A DNA stretch of 64,000 nt from CAWAPD01 sp963783865 (GTDB lineage: Bacteria; Actinomycetota; Thermoleophilia; UBA2241). The DNA is taken from the NCBI GenBank assembly GCA_963783865.1, contig CAWAPD010000006.1, positions 169,877 to 233,876 on the forward strand, written 5' to 3'. Below are positions 1 to 8,725 of this stretch, piece after piece. Made by a program: the position numbers and the translations under genes. The notes under the pieces are model-generated. The model made no database searches and had not been told where the DNA came from. It was given only the letters and a program-made list of their open reading frames with translations. Each line of letters begins with the position of its first letter. Position 1 is the stretch's first letter.

Positions 1-865
1 CGAGGACCTCGCCGCGGCGCTGCGCGACTACCTCGACGGGCTCGACGTCGACCCGGCCCACCGCGATGCGGTCGAGCAGCGCTACGACAGGTTCAGGACG
101 CTCGCCCGCAAGTACGGGGCGAGCGCCGACGACATCATCGCCTTCGCGGGCGAGGCGAGCGAGCGGATCGGCGCGCTCGAGCGCCTCGAGGCCGACGAGA
201 CCGAGCTGCTCGCGCGCCTCGACCAGGCGAAGGCCGCCGCGGTGGCCGCCGCCGGACGCCTCTCCGAGGCGCGGGCGGCGGCCGCCCCGGCCTTCGCCGA
301 GGCGGTGCTCGCCGAGCTCAAGGGCCTCGCCATGCCGCACGCGCGCTTCGCCGTGGAGCTGCAGCCGCGGGGCGAGGGCTGGCAGGCCCTGGGGCCGCGC
401 GGCGCCGAAGAGGCCGAGTTCGTCTTCTCGGCCAACCCCGGCCTGCCGCCGCGCCCGCTGCGCGAGACCGCCTCGGGCGGGGAGCTGTCGCGGGCCATGC
501 TCGCGATCAAGAGCTTCGTCCATCTCGGCAACGACGTGCAGACGCTGATCTTCGACGAGGTCGACACCGGTATCGGCGGCGTGACGGCCAACGTGCTGGG
601 CGAGCGCCTGGCGGCGCTCGCCAGCACCACGCAGATCGTCTGCATCACGCACTTGCCGCAGGTCGCCGCCTTCGCCGAGCGCCAGTTCGTGATCACGAAG
701 TCGAGCGACCCGGCGGCCGACATGACCGAGACGACCGTCGCCCTCGTCGAGGGCGACGGTCGTCTCGACGAGCTCTGCCGCATGCTGGGCGCCACGCCCG
801 ACGACACCGCGGCCCGGGAGCACGCGCAGCAGCTCCTCGAGCGGGCGGCGGGCGGCGGGCGCTGA
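1..865 (+). CDS. recN: DNA repair ATPase RecN, C-terminal part (5' end outside window)
   Basis: RecN is an SMC-like ATPase that tethers DNA ends during double-strand break repair. The window opens inside the coiled coil (reading phase starts at base 2). The visible part has the typical return helix (RKYGASADDI), then the ABC signature TASGGELSRAMLAIK near 470-510, and a Walker B/D-loop segment (LIFDEVDTGIGG) followed by the H-loop region CITHLPQVAAFA. It ends at TGA 863-865, with a hairpin over the stop. The N-terminal Walker A half is missing because of the window edge, not a deletion. recN upstream of pyrG is common in Actinomycetota. Confidence 0.95.
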   Translation, partial: EDLAAALRDYLDGLDVDPAHRDAVEQRYDRFRTLARKYGASADDIIAFAGEASERIGALERLEADETELLARLDQAKAAAVAAAGRLSEARAAAAPAFAEAVLAELKGLAMPHARFAVELQPRGEGWQALGPRGAEEAEFVFSANPGLPPRPLRETASGGELSRAMLAIKSFVHLGNDVQTLIFDEVDTGIGGVTANVLGERLAALASTTQIVCITHLPQVAAFAERQFVITKSSDPAADMTETTVALVEGDGRLDELCRMLGATPDDTAAREHAQQLLERAAGGGR

Positions 866-875
866 CGCGCCCGCC
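854..875 (+). terminator. hairpin over the recN stop
   Basis: A 9-bp perfect GC stem (854-862 with 867-875) with loop TGAC sits on the recN stop codon. There is no T-run, so termination would be of the T-less type common in GC-rich actinobacteria. It lies just before the pyrG promoter candidate. Confidence 0.45.
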
Positions 876-892
876 CGCCGCCGTCGCGACGC

Positions 893-923
893 TTGCCGTC
901 GCGCCGGGGCCCTCTGCTATACT
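893..923 (+). promoter_or_regulatory. promoter candidate for pyrG
   Basis: A -35-like TTGCCG (893-898), a 19-base spacer and a good extended -10 (TGC-TATACT, 915-923) lie in the recN-pyrG gap. Transcription would start near 930, giving a leader of about 165 nt before the pyrG ATG at 1097. The leader is long for this genome. I saw no recognisable riboswitch in it. Confidence 0.5.
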
Positions 924-1096
924 TGCGCCCGAAGTGATCCAGGGCTCACCGGGGATACTCAGCTGCCGGCCCGTCGTCTCGGAACGGGCAGAGCCCACCA
1001 CCCACCGAAACCCCCCGTTCGCGCCGCCGCCGACGGATGTCTCGGCGCGCCCGTATCCGGGGAGACCAGCGACGACGACCTGAGAAGCGAGGGGGA

Positions 1097-2737
1097 ATGG
1101 CGAAGCACATCTTCGTGACCGGCGGTGTGGTGTCGGGGCTCGGCAAGGGCATCACGGCGGCCTCGATCGGGCGCCTGCTCAAGGCGCGCGGCCTGAAGGT
1201 CGCCAACCAGAAGTTCGACCCCTACATCAACGTCGACCCCGGCACGATGAGCCCCTTCCAGCACGGTGAGGTGTTCGTCACCGAGGACGGCGCCGAGACC
1301 GACCTCGACCTGGGCCACTACGAGCGCTTCATCGACGAGTTCGTCCAGCGCGACTCCAACATCACCACCGGGGGCATCTACAACGCGGTCATCCAGAAGG
1401 AGCGCCGCGGCGACTTCCTCGGCGGCACCGTCCAGGTCATCCCCCACATCACGAACGAGATCAAGAGCCGCGTGCACCGCCTGGCGCAGAAGCTCGATGC
1501 GGACGTGCTGATCACCGAGGTGGGCGGCACCGTCGGCGACATCGAGAGCCTGCCGTTCCTCGAGGCGATCCGCCAGTTCCGCAAGGACATCGGGCGCGAG
1601 AACGTGCTCTACGTGCACGTCACCCTGGTGCCGGTGATCGGCGTGGTCGGCGAGCCCAAGACCAAGCCGACCCAGCACTCGGTGGCCGAGCTGCGCGAGA
1701 TCGGCATCCAGCCCGACATCATCGTCGTGCGCTCCGAGCTGCCGGTCTCGCGCGGCATCCGCGACAAGATCGCCCTGTTCTGCGACGTCGAGCCCGAGGC
1801 CGTGATCTCGGCGGCCGACGCCGACGACATCTACAAGGTGCCGCCGATCATGCACGACGAGGGCCTCGACGACCTCGTCGTGCGCATGCTGGGGCTGGAG
1901 TGCGGGCCGCCCGACATGGCCGAGTGGGACGCGCTGGTCGAGCGCATCGACGCCTGCGAGGGCAAGGTCCGCATCGCCCTCGTCGGCAAGTACGTGCAGC
2001 TGCACGAGGCCTACCTGTCGGTGTGGGAGGCACTCAAGCACTCCGCGATCCACCACGGGCGCAAGCTCGAGATCGTCTGGGTCGATTCCGAGGAGATCAC
2101 GCCGGCGACGGTCGACGAGCGGCTCGGCGACGTCGACGGCGTGATCGTCCCCGGCGGCTTCGGCATGCGCGGCATCGAGGGCAAGATCGAGGCCGTCCAG
2201 TACTGTCGCGAGCACAAGGTGCCGTACCTGGGCGTGTGCCTGGGCATGCAGTGCGCCGTGATCGAGTTCGCGCGCAACGTGTGCGGCATGACCGGCGCCA
2301 ACTCGTGGGAGTTCGACGAGGAGACGCCGTTCCCGGTGATCGACCTGCTGCCAGAGCAGAAGACGGTCGAGGCGATGGGCGGCACCATGCGGCTCGGCGC
2401 CCAGCGCGTCGAGGTGCGCCCGGGCACGAAGGCCTTCGCCGCCTACGACAGCGACGAGGTCTACGAGCGTCACCGGCACCGGTTCGAGGTCAACAACGAC
2501 CTGCGGCCGCGGCTCGAGCAGGCGGGGCTCGTCGTCAGCGGCACCCACCAGGACGGTCGCCTGGTCGAGATCATCGAGCTCGAGGACCATCCCTTCTTCG
2601 TCGCGTCGCAGTTCCACCCCGAGTTCAAGTCGCGGCCCACGCGGCCGGCGCCCCTGTTCCGCGACTTCGTGGGCGCCGCCTGCGCGCTGCGCGTCGCCAG
2701 GGAAGGTGAGCTGGAGGCCACGTGGACACAGCAGTAG
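1097..2737 (+). CDS. pyrG: CTP synthase
   Basis: Glutamine-dependent amination of UTP to CTP, the last step of pyrimidine nucleotide synthesis. It has 546 residues, the usual length. The amidoligase domain starts with the family P-loop segment (GGVVSGLGKGITAASIG). The C-terminal class I glutamine amidotransferase domain shows the nucleophile in GVCLGMQ (about Cys381) and the His-Glu pair in FHPEF (about 508-510). I chose ATG 1097 because a purine-rich Shine-Dalgarno (GAGGGGGA) precedes it and MAKHIFVTGG is the family N-terminus; an in-frame ATG at 1037 would add 20 atypical residues. The stop overlaps the next gene by 16 nt. Confidence 0.97.
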   Translation: MAKHIFVTGGVVSGLGKGITAASIGRLLKARGLKVANQKFDPYINVDPGTMSPFQHGEVFVTEDGAETDLDLGHYERFIDEFVQRDSNITTGGIYNAVIQKERRGDFLGGTVQVIPHITNEIKSRVHRLAQKLDADVLITEVGGTVGDIESLPFLEAIRQFRKDIGRENVLYVHVTLVPVIGVVGEPKTKPTQHSVAELREIGIQPDIIVVRSELPVSRGIRDKIALFCDVEPEAVISAADADDIYKVPPIMHDEGLDDLVVRMLGLECGPPDMAEWDALVERIDACEGKVRIALVGKYVQLHEAYLSVWEALKHSAIHHGRKLEIVWVDSEEITPATVDERLGDVDGVIVPGGFGMRGIEGKIEAVQYCREHKVPYLGVCLGMQCAVIEFARNVCGMTGANSWEFDEETPFPVIDLLPEQKTVEAMGGTMRLGAQRVEVRPGTKAFAAYDSDEVYERHRHRFEVNNDLRPRLEQAGLVVSGTHQDGRLVEIIELEDHPFFVASQFHPEFKSRPTRPAPLFRDFVGAACALRVAREGELEATWTQQ

Positions 2738-3849
2738 ACGACCTGCTCGAGCTGTTCCTGGAGCTCGTCCGCATCCCCTCGCCCTCGGGCAGCGAGCGGG
2801 GGGTCGCCGACCTCGTGAAGCGCCGGCTGCGCGAGGCCGGTCTCGACCCGCTCGAGGACGACACGGCGCCGGCGACCGGCGCCGGCAGCGGCAACATCAT
2901 CGTGCGGCTGCCGGGCGAGGGCCGCGGCACGCCGATCGTCGTGGCCGCCCACATGGACACCGTCGCCGTCGAAGGGCCGATCGAGCCCGTCGTGGTCGAC
3001 GGCGCCGTGCGCACGGCCGGCGACACCATCCTGGGCGGCGACGACAAGGCGGCCGTGGCCGTGCTGCTGGCGTCGCTCTGCGCGCTCGCCGCCTCGCCTC
3101 CGGCGTGCGGTGTGGAGGGCGTGTTCTCGACCTCCGAGGAGGTCGGGCTGCGCGGAGCCAAGGCGATGGACCTGACGGGATTGCAGGCGCGGGCCGGGTT
3201 CGTGTTCGACAGCACTGGACCGGTCGGCGACGTGATCGTGCGGGCGCCCTCGCAGAAGATGGTCAAGGCCGAGTTCCACGGCACGGCCGCGCACGCCGGC
3301 ATCGCCCCCGAGAAGGGCCGCAGCGCGATCCTGGCGGCGGCGCGCGCCCTCGCCGCCATGCGGCTCGGGCGCCTCGACGAGGTCACCACGGCCAACGTCG
3401 GCGTGATCGAGGGCGGCAGCGCCACCAACATCGTGCCCGAGCGCTGTCGCCTCGAGGGCGAGGCGCGCAGCCACGACCCGCAGAAGCTGGCGGCGCAGGT
3501 CGGCGACATGCTCGAGGCGATCAACGTGGCTGCGACCGAGACGGGGGTCGACGTGCAGGTCACGGTGACCGACGAGTTCACGGCCTTCGCGCTCGACGAC
3601 GACGCGCTGCCGGTGCGCATCGCCGTCACGGCGCTCGAACGCGCCGGCTTCACGCCGCGCCTGATCGGCAGCGGCGGCGGCTCCGACGTGAACGTCTACA
3701 ACGCCGCCGGCCTGCCTTCGGTGAACCTGAGCGTCGGGATGGAGAACGTCCACACACCCGACGAGTACCTGCCTGTCGTCCGCCTTCACGAGGCCGCGAG
3801 CCTGCTGCGCGCCATCATCGAGGCGGCGGCGGCGACGCGGCCCGACTGA
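2722..3849 (+). CDS. M20-family metallopeptidase (PepT-like)
   Basis: A 375-residue zinc-dependent aminopeptidase/deacylase-type protein of the M20 family, closest by eye to the PepT-like (tripeptidase T-like) group. Visible metal and catalytic elements are AAHMDTV, the bridging Asp in GGDDKAA, the Glu pair in STSEEVG, and the distal His in NVHTPDEY near the C-terminus. The dimerisation (lid) domain lies between them, with the conserved HGTAAHAG. It starts at GTG 2722 inside the end of pyrG (16-nt overlap), so it is probably co-translated. The substrate cannot be read from sequence; peptide hydrolysis is the family default. Actinobacteria often have a Nudix hydrolase at this place between pyrG and xerD. 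Confidence 0.85.
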   Translation: MDTAVDDLLELFLELVRIPSPSGSERGVADLVKRRLREAGLDPLEDDTAPATGAGSGNIIVRLPGEGRGTPIVVAAHMDTVAVEGPIEPVVVDGAVRTAGDTILGGDDKAAVAVLLASLCALAASPPACGVEGVFSTSEEVGLRGAKAMDLTGLQARAGFVFDSTGPVGDVIVRAPSQKMVKAEFHGTAAHAGIAPEKGRSAILAAARALAAMRLGRLDEVTTANVGVIEGGSATNIVPERCRLEGEARSHDPQKLAAQVGDMLEAINVAATETGVDVQVTVTDEFTAFALDDDALPVRIAVTALERAGFTPRLIGSGGGSDVNVYNAAGLPSVNLSVGMENVHTPDEYLPVVRLHEAASLLRAIIEAAAATRPD

Positions 3850-3877
3850 CGGGCCGCGGGCCCGCCGCCGCCTGCCG

Positions 3878-4945
3878 ATGGTCGCCCCACCCGCTCCCCG
3901 GCCCGAGCCGCGCGGCGCGTCGCGCCCGGCGGTGCCGGCCGACCCGGCGGTCGCCGAGTACCTCGACCACCTCGAGTTCGAACGCGGGATGAGCCACAAC
4001 ACGGTGGCCGCCTACCGGCGCGACCTGCTGGCGCTCGGGGCGCACCTGCGGGCACGGGGCGTCGCGGCGCGCGACTGCTCGGACGAGGACGTGGCGTCGT
4101 ACTTCGCCGGCGCCGGCGGCGACGGCGCGACGGCGACGGTCGCGCGCCGCATGGCCGCGGTGCGCGGGCTGTTCCACCACCTGATGCGGGAGGGGCGCCG
4201 CGAGACCGATCCCAGCGCGCGCCTGCACACGCCCAAACGTGGCCGTGGCCTGCCGGCGGTGCTCAGCGTCGAGGAGGTCGAGGGGGTGCTCGCGACCGTG
4301 CTGCCGGCGGGGCAGCTCGGGCAGCGCGACCTGGCCCTGCTCGAGCTCCTCTACGGGTGCGGCCTGCGCGCCTCCGAGCTGGTCACCCTGCGGGTGGCCG
4401 ACGTCGACCTCGAGGCCGGCCTGGTGCGCTGCATCGGCAAGGGCGACAAGGAGCGCGTCGTGCCGCTCGGGCGGTACGCGGCGGCGGCGGTGGGCCGCTA
4501 CGCGGCCGACGGCCGCCGCCGCCTGCTCGGACAGCGCCGCTACGATGAGCTGTTCCTGAACGCCCGCGGCCGGCCCCTGACCCGGCAGGGCCTCGCCTAC
4601 ATCCTGCGCGGCTACCTGCGCGCCGCCGGGGTGACCGGGAAGGTCAGCCTGCACACCTTCCGCCACAGCTTCGCGACGCACCTGCTGCAGGGCGGCGCCG
4701 ACCTGCGCAGCGTGCAGGAGATGCTCGGCCACGCCGACGTGTCGACCACCCAGGTCTACACCCACGTGACGGCCGACCACCTGCGTGAGGTCTTCTACAC
4801 GACCCATCCGCGGGCGCGCCGGCGGCGCGGGGTCGCCGCCGCCGCGCCCGACGCCGCCGCGCCTGGCATCGCTCCGCCCGACACCACGGAGCACGGCGGC
4901 GCCGCACCCGGCGGCGCCGACGCCGCCGGCGAAGGCGCGACGTGA
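3878..4945 (+). CDS. xerD: tyrosine recombinase XerD
   Basis: Site-specific recombinase that resolves chromosome dimers at dif together with XerC (27.8 kb in this window). It has a SAM-like N-terminal core-binding domain (about 25-115) and a catalytic domain with all residues visible: Arg in CGLRASEL, Lys in IGKGDKER, His-x-x-Arg in HTFRHSFATHLL, His in LGHADVSTTQ and the nucleophile in VYTHV. It has 355 residues, longer than the usual 300, because of an Ala/Pro/Gly-rich tail of about 50 residues after the catalytic Tyr and a 20-residue N-terminal extension. Its stop overlaps the deoB GTG start (GTGA). Named XerD rather than XerC from its position after pyrG. Confidence 0.88.
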   Translation: MVAPPAPRPEPRGASRPAVPADPAVAEYLDHLEFERGMSHNTVAAYRRDLLALGAHLRARGVAARDCSDEDVASYFAGAGGDGATATVARRMAAVRGLFHHLMREGRRETDPSARLHTPKRGRGLPAVLSVEEVEGVLATVLPAGQLGQRDLALLELLYGCGLRASELVTLRVADVDLEAGLVRCIGKGDKERVVPLGRYAAAAVGRYAADGRRRLLGQRRYDELFLNARGRPLTRQGLAYILRGYLRAAGVTGKVSLHTFRHSFATHLLQGGADLRSVQEMLGHADVSTTQVYTHVTADHLREVFYTTHPRARRRRGVAAAAPDAAAPGIAPPDTTEHGGAAPGGADAAGEGAT

Positions 4946-6075
4946 CCCGGGTGGCGGTGATCGTGCTCGACGGCGTCGGCGCCGGCGAGCTGCCCGACGC
5001 CGCCGCCTACGGCGACGAGGGCTCCGACACCCTGCGCCACGTGCTCGAGGGCAGCGACGTGTCGCTGCCCAACCTGACCGCGCTTGGCCTGGGCGAGGTC
5101 GTCGGCCTGCCGCTGGGGGCGCCGCGCCCGGGGGCGACCTACGGTCGCCTGCTCGAGCGCGGCGCCGGCAAGGACACGACCACCGGCCACTGGGAGATGA
5201 TGGGGCTCGTGCTCGAGCGCCCGTTCCCGACCTACCCCCACGGGTTCCCGCCCGAGGTGATCGAGCCGTTCGAGGCGGCCGTCGGCCGCTCCGTCCTGTG
5301 CAACCGGCCGGCCTCGGGCACCGCCGTGCTCGAGGAGCTCGGCGAAGAGCACCTGCGGACGGGCGAGCCGATCGTCTACACGTCGGCCGACTCCGTCTTC
5401 CAGGTCGCCTGTCACGAGAGCGTCGTCCCGGTCCCCCGGCTCTACGACTGGTGCCTGGCCGCGCGCGCGATCCTGCAGGGCGAGCACGCCGTGGGCCGGG
5501 TCATCGCGCGGCCGTTCGAGGGCCGGCCGGGAAGCTTCGCCCGCACGCCCCGGCGGCGGGACTACTCGCTGCCGCCGACGGGTCCTACGTACCTCGACGA
5601 GCTGAGCGACCGTAGCGTGCCGGTGGTCGGCGTCGGCAAGATCGGCGAGATCTTCACGCAGCGCGGCGTGAGCGTCGACGACCACACCACCGACAACGCC
5701 GCCGGCCTGGCAGCCTGCCGGCGCCACCTGCGGGAGATGGAGCGCGGGCTGCTGTTCGCCAACCTGGTCGACTTCGACCAGGTCTGGGGGCACCGCAACG
5801 ACGTGGCCGGGTTCGCGGCCGGCCTGCGCGAGGTGGACGACGCCTTGCCGGGGCTGTTCGGCGCGCTGCGCGACGGCGACGCGCTGCTGCTGTGCGCCGA
5901 CCACGGCGTCGATCCGACCACGGCCAGCACCGACCACTCGCGCGAGTACGCGCCGCTGCTGGCGTGGGGGCTGGGCGGCGGGCGCCACGACGGCCTCTTC
6001 GAGGACGTCGGCGCGACCGCCTTCGCGCGGCTCACCGGCGAGGAGCCGCCGCTGGCGGGGACGGTCATCGGATGA
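4942..6075 (+). CDS. deoB: phosphopentomutase
   Basis: Interconverts ribose-1-phosphate and ribose-5-phosphate (and the deoxy forms), feeding sugar from nucleosides into central metabolism. The 377-residue alkaline-phosphatase-fold protein begins VIVLDGVGAGELPDA, with the metal-site Asp. It carries the catalytic Thr in GKDTTTGHWEMMG, the conserved SADSVFQVA and GKIGEIF, and metal ligands in CADHGVDPTT near the C-terminus. It starts at GTG 4942, overlapping xerD by 4 nt, and its stop overlaps the start of the purine nucleoside phosphorylase gene (ATGA). The three salvage genes deoB, PNP and pdp follow one another, so they can degrade nucleosides to base plus ribose-5-phosphate. Confidence 0.95.
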   Translation: MTRVAVIVLDGVGAGELPDAAAYGDEGSDTLRHVLEGSDVSLPNLTALGLGEVVGLPLGAPRPGATYGRLLERGAGKDTTTGHWEMMGLVLERPFPTYPHGFPPEVIEPFEAAVGRSVLCNRPASGTAVLEELGEEHLRTGEPIVYTSADSVFQVACHESVVPVPRLYDWCLAARAILQGEHAVGRVIARPFEGRPGSFARTPRRRDYSLPPTGPTYLDELSDRSVPVVGVGKIGEIFTQRGVSVDDHTTDNAAGLAACRRHLREMERGLLFANLVDFDQVWGHRNDVAGFAAGLREVDDALPGLFGALRDGDALLLCADHGVDPTTASTDHSREYAPLLAWGLGGGRHDGLFEDVGATAFARLTGEEPPLAGTVIG

Positions 6076-6829
6076 CCCCCACGCGGGCGCTGCCGGCGGC
6101 CGAGGTCGCGGTGGTGTTCGGCTCCGGTCTGGCGCGTCGTGCCCGACGGGGCCGAGCCTGGTGGAGGAGATCGCCTACGAGCGGTTGGGGTGGCCGGCGA
6201 CGCGAGTCGCCGGCCACCCCAACCGCCTCGTCGTCTGCGACTGGGACCCCGGCGACGGGCGCCGGCGCCGCACGCTGCTGGCGTGGGGCAGGCCGCACCT
6301 CTACGAGGGCTGGGAGCGCGGCGAAGCAGGACGCCCCGTGAGCGAGATGGCGGCGGCGGGCGTGGCGCACGTCGTGCTCACGAACGCGTCCGGCGGGCTG
6401 GGCGCGGCGGTCGAGCCGGGCACGGTGATCGTCGCCCGTCGCGTCGTCGACCTGCAGCGGCCGGTGCCGGCGGCCGGCGAGCCGCCGGTGCTGGACGTCT
6501 GCGACGAGGAGCGGGCGGGCGCGGTGGCCGGCGCCCTGGCGCCGGCCCTCCACGCCCGCCCGGGCGCCTACGTCGCCGTGCCCGGGCCGCAGTACGAGAC
6601 GCCGGCCGAGGCCGCATGGCTGGCGACCCTGGGCGACGCGGTGGGCATGTCGACGGCGCCCGAGGTCGAGGCGGCGCTCGCGGCCGGCGCCGGCGTCACG
6701 GTGCTTTCGCTGGTCGTGAACCGCAGCGGCGACGCCGCCGCCCACGCCGACGTGCTGGCCGCGGGCGCCGCCCTCGCCGACGGCCTGCGCGCGCGTCTGG
6801 GCGCGGCGCTGGTCGCGGCCATAGGGTGA
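6072..6829 (+). CDS. purine nucleoside phosphorylase (two +1 frameshifts)
   Basis: Phosphorolysis of purine nucleosides to base and ribose-1-phosphate, the substrate of DeoB. The start ATG 6072 overlaps the deoB stop. The reading frame is broken twice near the N-terminus. Removing one C at 6135 and one C at 6157 joins AVVFGSGLA to VVPDGAELVEEIAYE, and the rest reads on unbroken. The repaired protein is about 251 residues of the trimeric PNP/MTAP type, with the phosphate loop GSGL, the GHPNRLVV segment, LTNASGGL, and the purine-site region VPGPQYETPAE followed by VGMSTAPEVEAA. The close fit after two single-base removals suggests sequence error rather than decay, but a true pseudogene is not excluded. 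Confidence 0.82.
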
Positions 6830-6918
6830 CGTCACCAGACGGCTGTGGGCGGGGACCGTAGTCGGGCGGTCGAGAGGCCACGGCCGCCGGATGAGCTGAG
6901 AAGGGAGCGGGAGGCACG

Positions 6919-8214
6919 GTGGACATCGTCAACGACGTGATCGCGCGCAAACGCGACGGCGGGGAGCTCGACGAGGCGCGCCTGCGGGCGTTCGTCGACG
7001 GGGTGGTGGACGGCTCGGTGCCGCCGTATCAGGCCAGCGCCCTGTTGATGGCGATCGTCATCCGGGGTCTCTCCGATGCCGAGACCGTCGCGCTGGCGCA
7101 CGCGATGGTCGACAGCGGCAAGACGCTCGACCTCGGCGTCCTGCGCCGGCCGGTGCTCGACAAGCACTCGAGCGGCGGCGTCGGGGACAAGGTGACGCTC
7201 GTCCTGGCCCCGCTGGTCGCGGCCTGCGCGGCCATCTTCGGCAAGATGTCGGGCCGCGGCCTCGGCCACACCGGCGGCACCCTCGACAAGCTCGAGTCGA
7301 TCCCGGGCTTCAAGGTGCAGCTGTCGCAGGGCGACTTCCTGCGCCAGCTCGAGCGCATCGGCGTCGCCGTCGTGGGCCAGAGCGAGCGCCTGGTGCCGGC
7401 CGACCGCATCCTGTACGCGCTGCGCGACGTGACGGCGACCGTCGACGAGCCCGGGCTGATCGCGGCCAGCATCATGGCCAAGAAGGTGGCCAGCGGCACG
7501 GACGGCCTCGTCCTGGACCTGACCGTCGGCAGCGGCGCGTTCATGGCGACGCTCGAGGAGGCGCGCGAGCTGGCGCGCCGCTGTCGCCTGGTCGGCGCCG
7601 CCTACGACCGGCGCGTGACCTGCGTGTTCACGGCCATGGACGCGCCGCTCGGGCGCGCCGTCGGCAACCGGCTCGAGGTCGAGGAGGCGTGGCAGGTCCT
7701 GGGCGGCGGCGGGCCGGACGACGTGCGCGAGGTCGTGCTGGCGCTGGCCGGCGAGCTGCTGGCGCTGTCGGACCTCGGCGTCGACGCGGTGGAAGGGCGA
7801 GCGCGCGCGGAGCGCGCGCTCGCCTCAGGCCAGGCGGCCGAGTGGTTCGAGCGCTGGATCGCGGTGCAGGGCGGCACGTTCAAGCCGGGCGAGTTCCATC
7901 GCCTGGCGGCTGCCGAGGTGCCGGCGCCGGGCGCGGGCGTGCTGCGGCGCGTCGACGCGCTGGCGGTGGGGCAGGCGGCGCAGGCCTGCGGCGCCGGTCG
8001 CGCCCGCGCCCACGACGAGGTCGATCCCGACGCCGGCGTCACGCTGCTCCATCAGGTGGGCGACCGCGTCGAGGCGGGAGAGCCGGTCGCGCTGGTGCAG
8101 GCACGGCGGCGCGACCTGCGTGATCGCGCGGCAGCGCTGCTGGCGGCGGGGCTGGAGGTCGGCGAGGCGGTCGAGCTGAGCCCGGTGGTGCTGGGCGTCG
8201 ACGCCGCGGGCTAG
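6919..8214 (+). CDS. pdp: pyrimidine-nucleoside (thymidine) phosphorylase
   Basis: Cleaves thymidine/uridine with phosphate to base and (deoxy)ribose-1-phosphate, completing the salvage set with DeoB and PNP. The 431-residue protein has the alpha domain, the phosphate-binding KHSSGGVGDK, the family signature SGRGLGHTGGTLDKLES (about 112-128) and the C-terminal PYNP domain. Start GTG 6919 follows a purine-rich Shine-Dalgarno (GGGAGCGGGAGG). It is separated from the PNP gene by 89 nt with no obvious terminator. Its stop TAG shares the palindrome CTAG with the stop of the convergent gene on the other strand. Whether it takes uridine as well as thymidine cannot be decided here. Confidence 0.93.
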   Translation: MDIVNDVIARKRDGGELDEARLRAFVDGVVDGSVPPYQASALLMAIVIRGLSDAETVALAHAMVDSGKTLDLGVLRRPVLDKHSSGGVGDKVTLVLAPLVAACAAIFGKMSGRGLGHTGGTLDKLESIPGFKVQLSQGDFLRQLERIGVAVVGQSERLVPADRILYALRDVTATVDEPGLIAASIMAKKVASGTDGLVLDLTVGSGAFMATLEEARELARRCRLVGAAYDRRVTCVFTAMDAPLGRAVGNRLEVEEAWQVLGGGGPDDVREVVLALAGELLALSDLGVDAVEGRARAERALASGQAAEWFERWIAVQGGTFKPGEFHRLAAAEVPAPGAGVLRRVDALAVGQAAQACGAGRARAHDEVDPDAGVTLLHQVGDRVEAGEPVALVQARRRDLRDRAAALLAAGLEVGEAVELSPVVLGVDAAG

Positions 8215-8642
8215 CCGCGCGGCGCTGCGACCGTCGGCCGCGGTTCGGGTTCGGAGGCCAAAGCGACCCGCGGGTTGCGAGCGGGCGGGTCGACGGCCTG
8301 CGCGTCGGTGGCGGCCGGCTCGGCGGCGTCCATGCCGCCCGGGTGGCGGTGGCGCCACGCGACGTGGTAGAGCCACGAGCCCAGGAACTGGCCGGTCAGG
8401 CAGCAGGCCAGCATGACCGGCACGTAGTCCCAGCCGAAGCCCGCCGCGCGCCGGATGACGAAGACGAAGGGGATCGGGGCGTGGATGGCCACGAACCACT
8501 GCCACGAGAACTTGCGCGTCGTCGCGCGCCAGGCGCCGAACGGGGTGTTGAGCGCCACAGCGGCGAAGATCACGAGCGCGAGCAGGCCGTAGTCCATCGG
8601 TCGGGGAGTCGCCTTTCGGGTGGCGCGAACGATCATTGCCAC
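8211..8642 (-). CDS. small membrane protein, unknown function
   Basis: A protein of up to 143 residues that I do not recognise. It has three hydrophobic segments: YGLLALVIFAAVALNTPFGA, then FVAIHAPIPFVFVI, then YVPVMLACCLTGQFLGSWLY. These are followed by a cytosol-type His/Arg patch and a low-complexity Ala/Pro tail of about 45 residues. The first segment is followed by WRATTRKFSWQWF. GTG 8642 is the longest start; ATG 8597 (MDYGLL) is an equally reasonable start and would remove 15 charged residues. It is the only minus-strand gene in the core half and is convergent with pdp, with the two stops overlapping in CTAG. A -10-like TATCCT is visible on the minus strand at 8665-8670. Confidence 0.6.
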   Translation of the reverse strand: MAMIVRATRKATPRPMDYGLLALVIFAAVALNTPFGAWRATTRKFSWQWFVAIHAPIPFVFVIRRAAGFGWDYVPVMLACCLTGQFLGSWLYHVAWRHRHPGGMDAAEPAATDAQAVDPPARNPRVALASEPEPRPTVAAPRG

Positions 8643-8725
8643 CGTCGTTACCTGTCGAACCGTTAGGATAACGGCGCGCGCGGCGCGGGGAAAGCGGCGC
8701 GGCGTTGAGGCGGGGAGGGATCGCG

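Noticed and set aside
959..2617. Long open frame on the minus strand opposite pyrG (552 codons)
   Set aside because: It mirrors pyrG codon positions, has repetitive Val/Asp/His/Leu composition and no motif. Such antisense frames are a by-product of GC-rich third positions.
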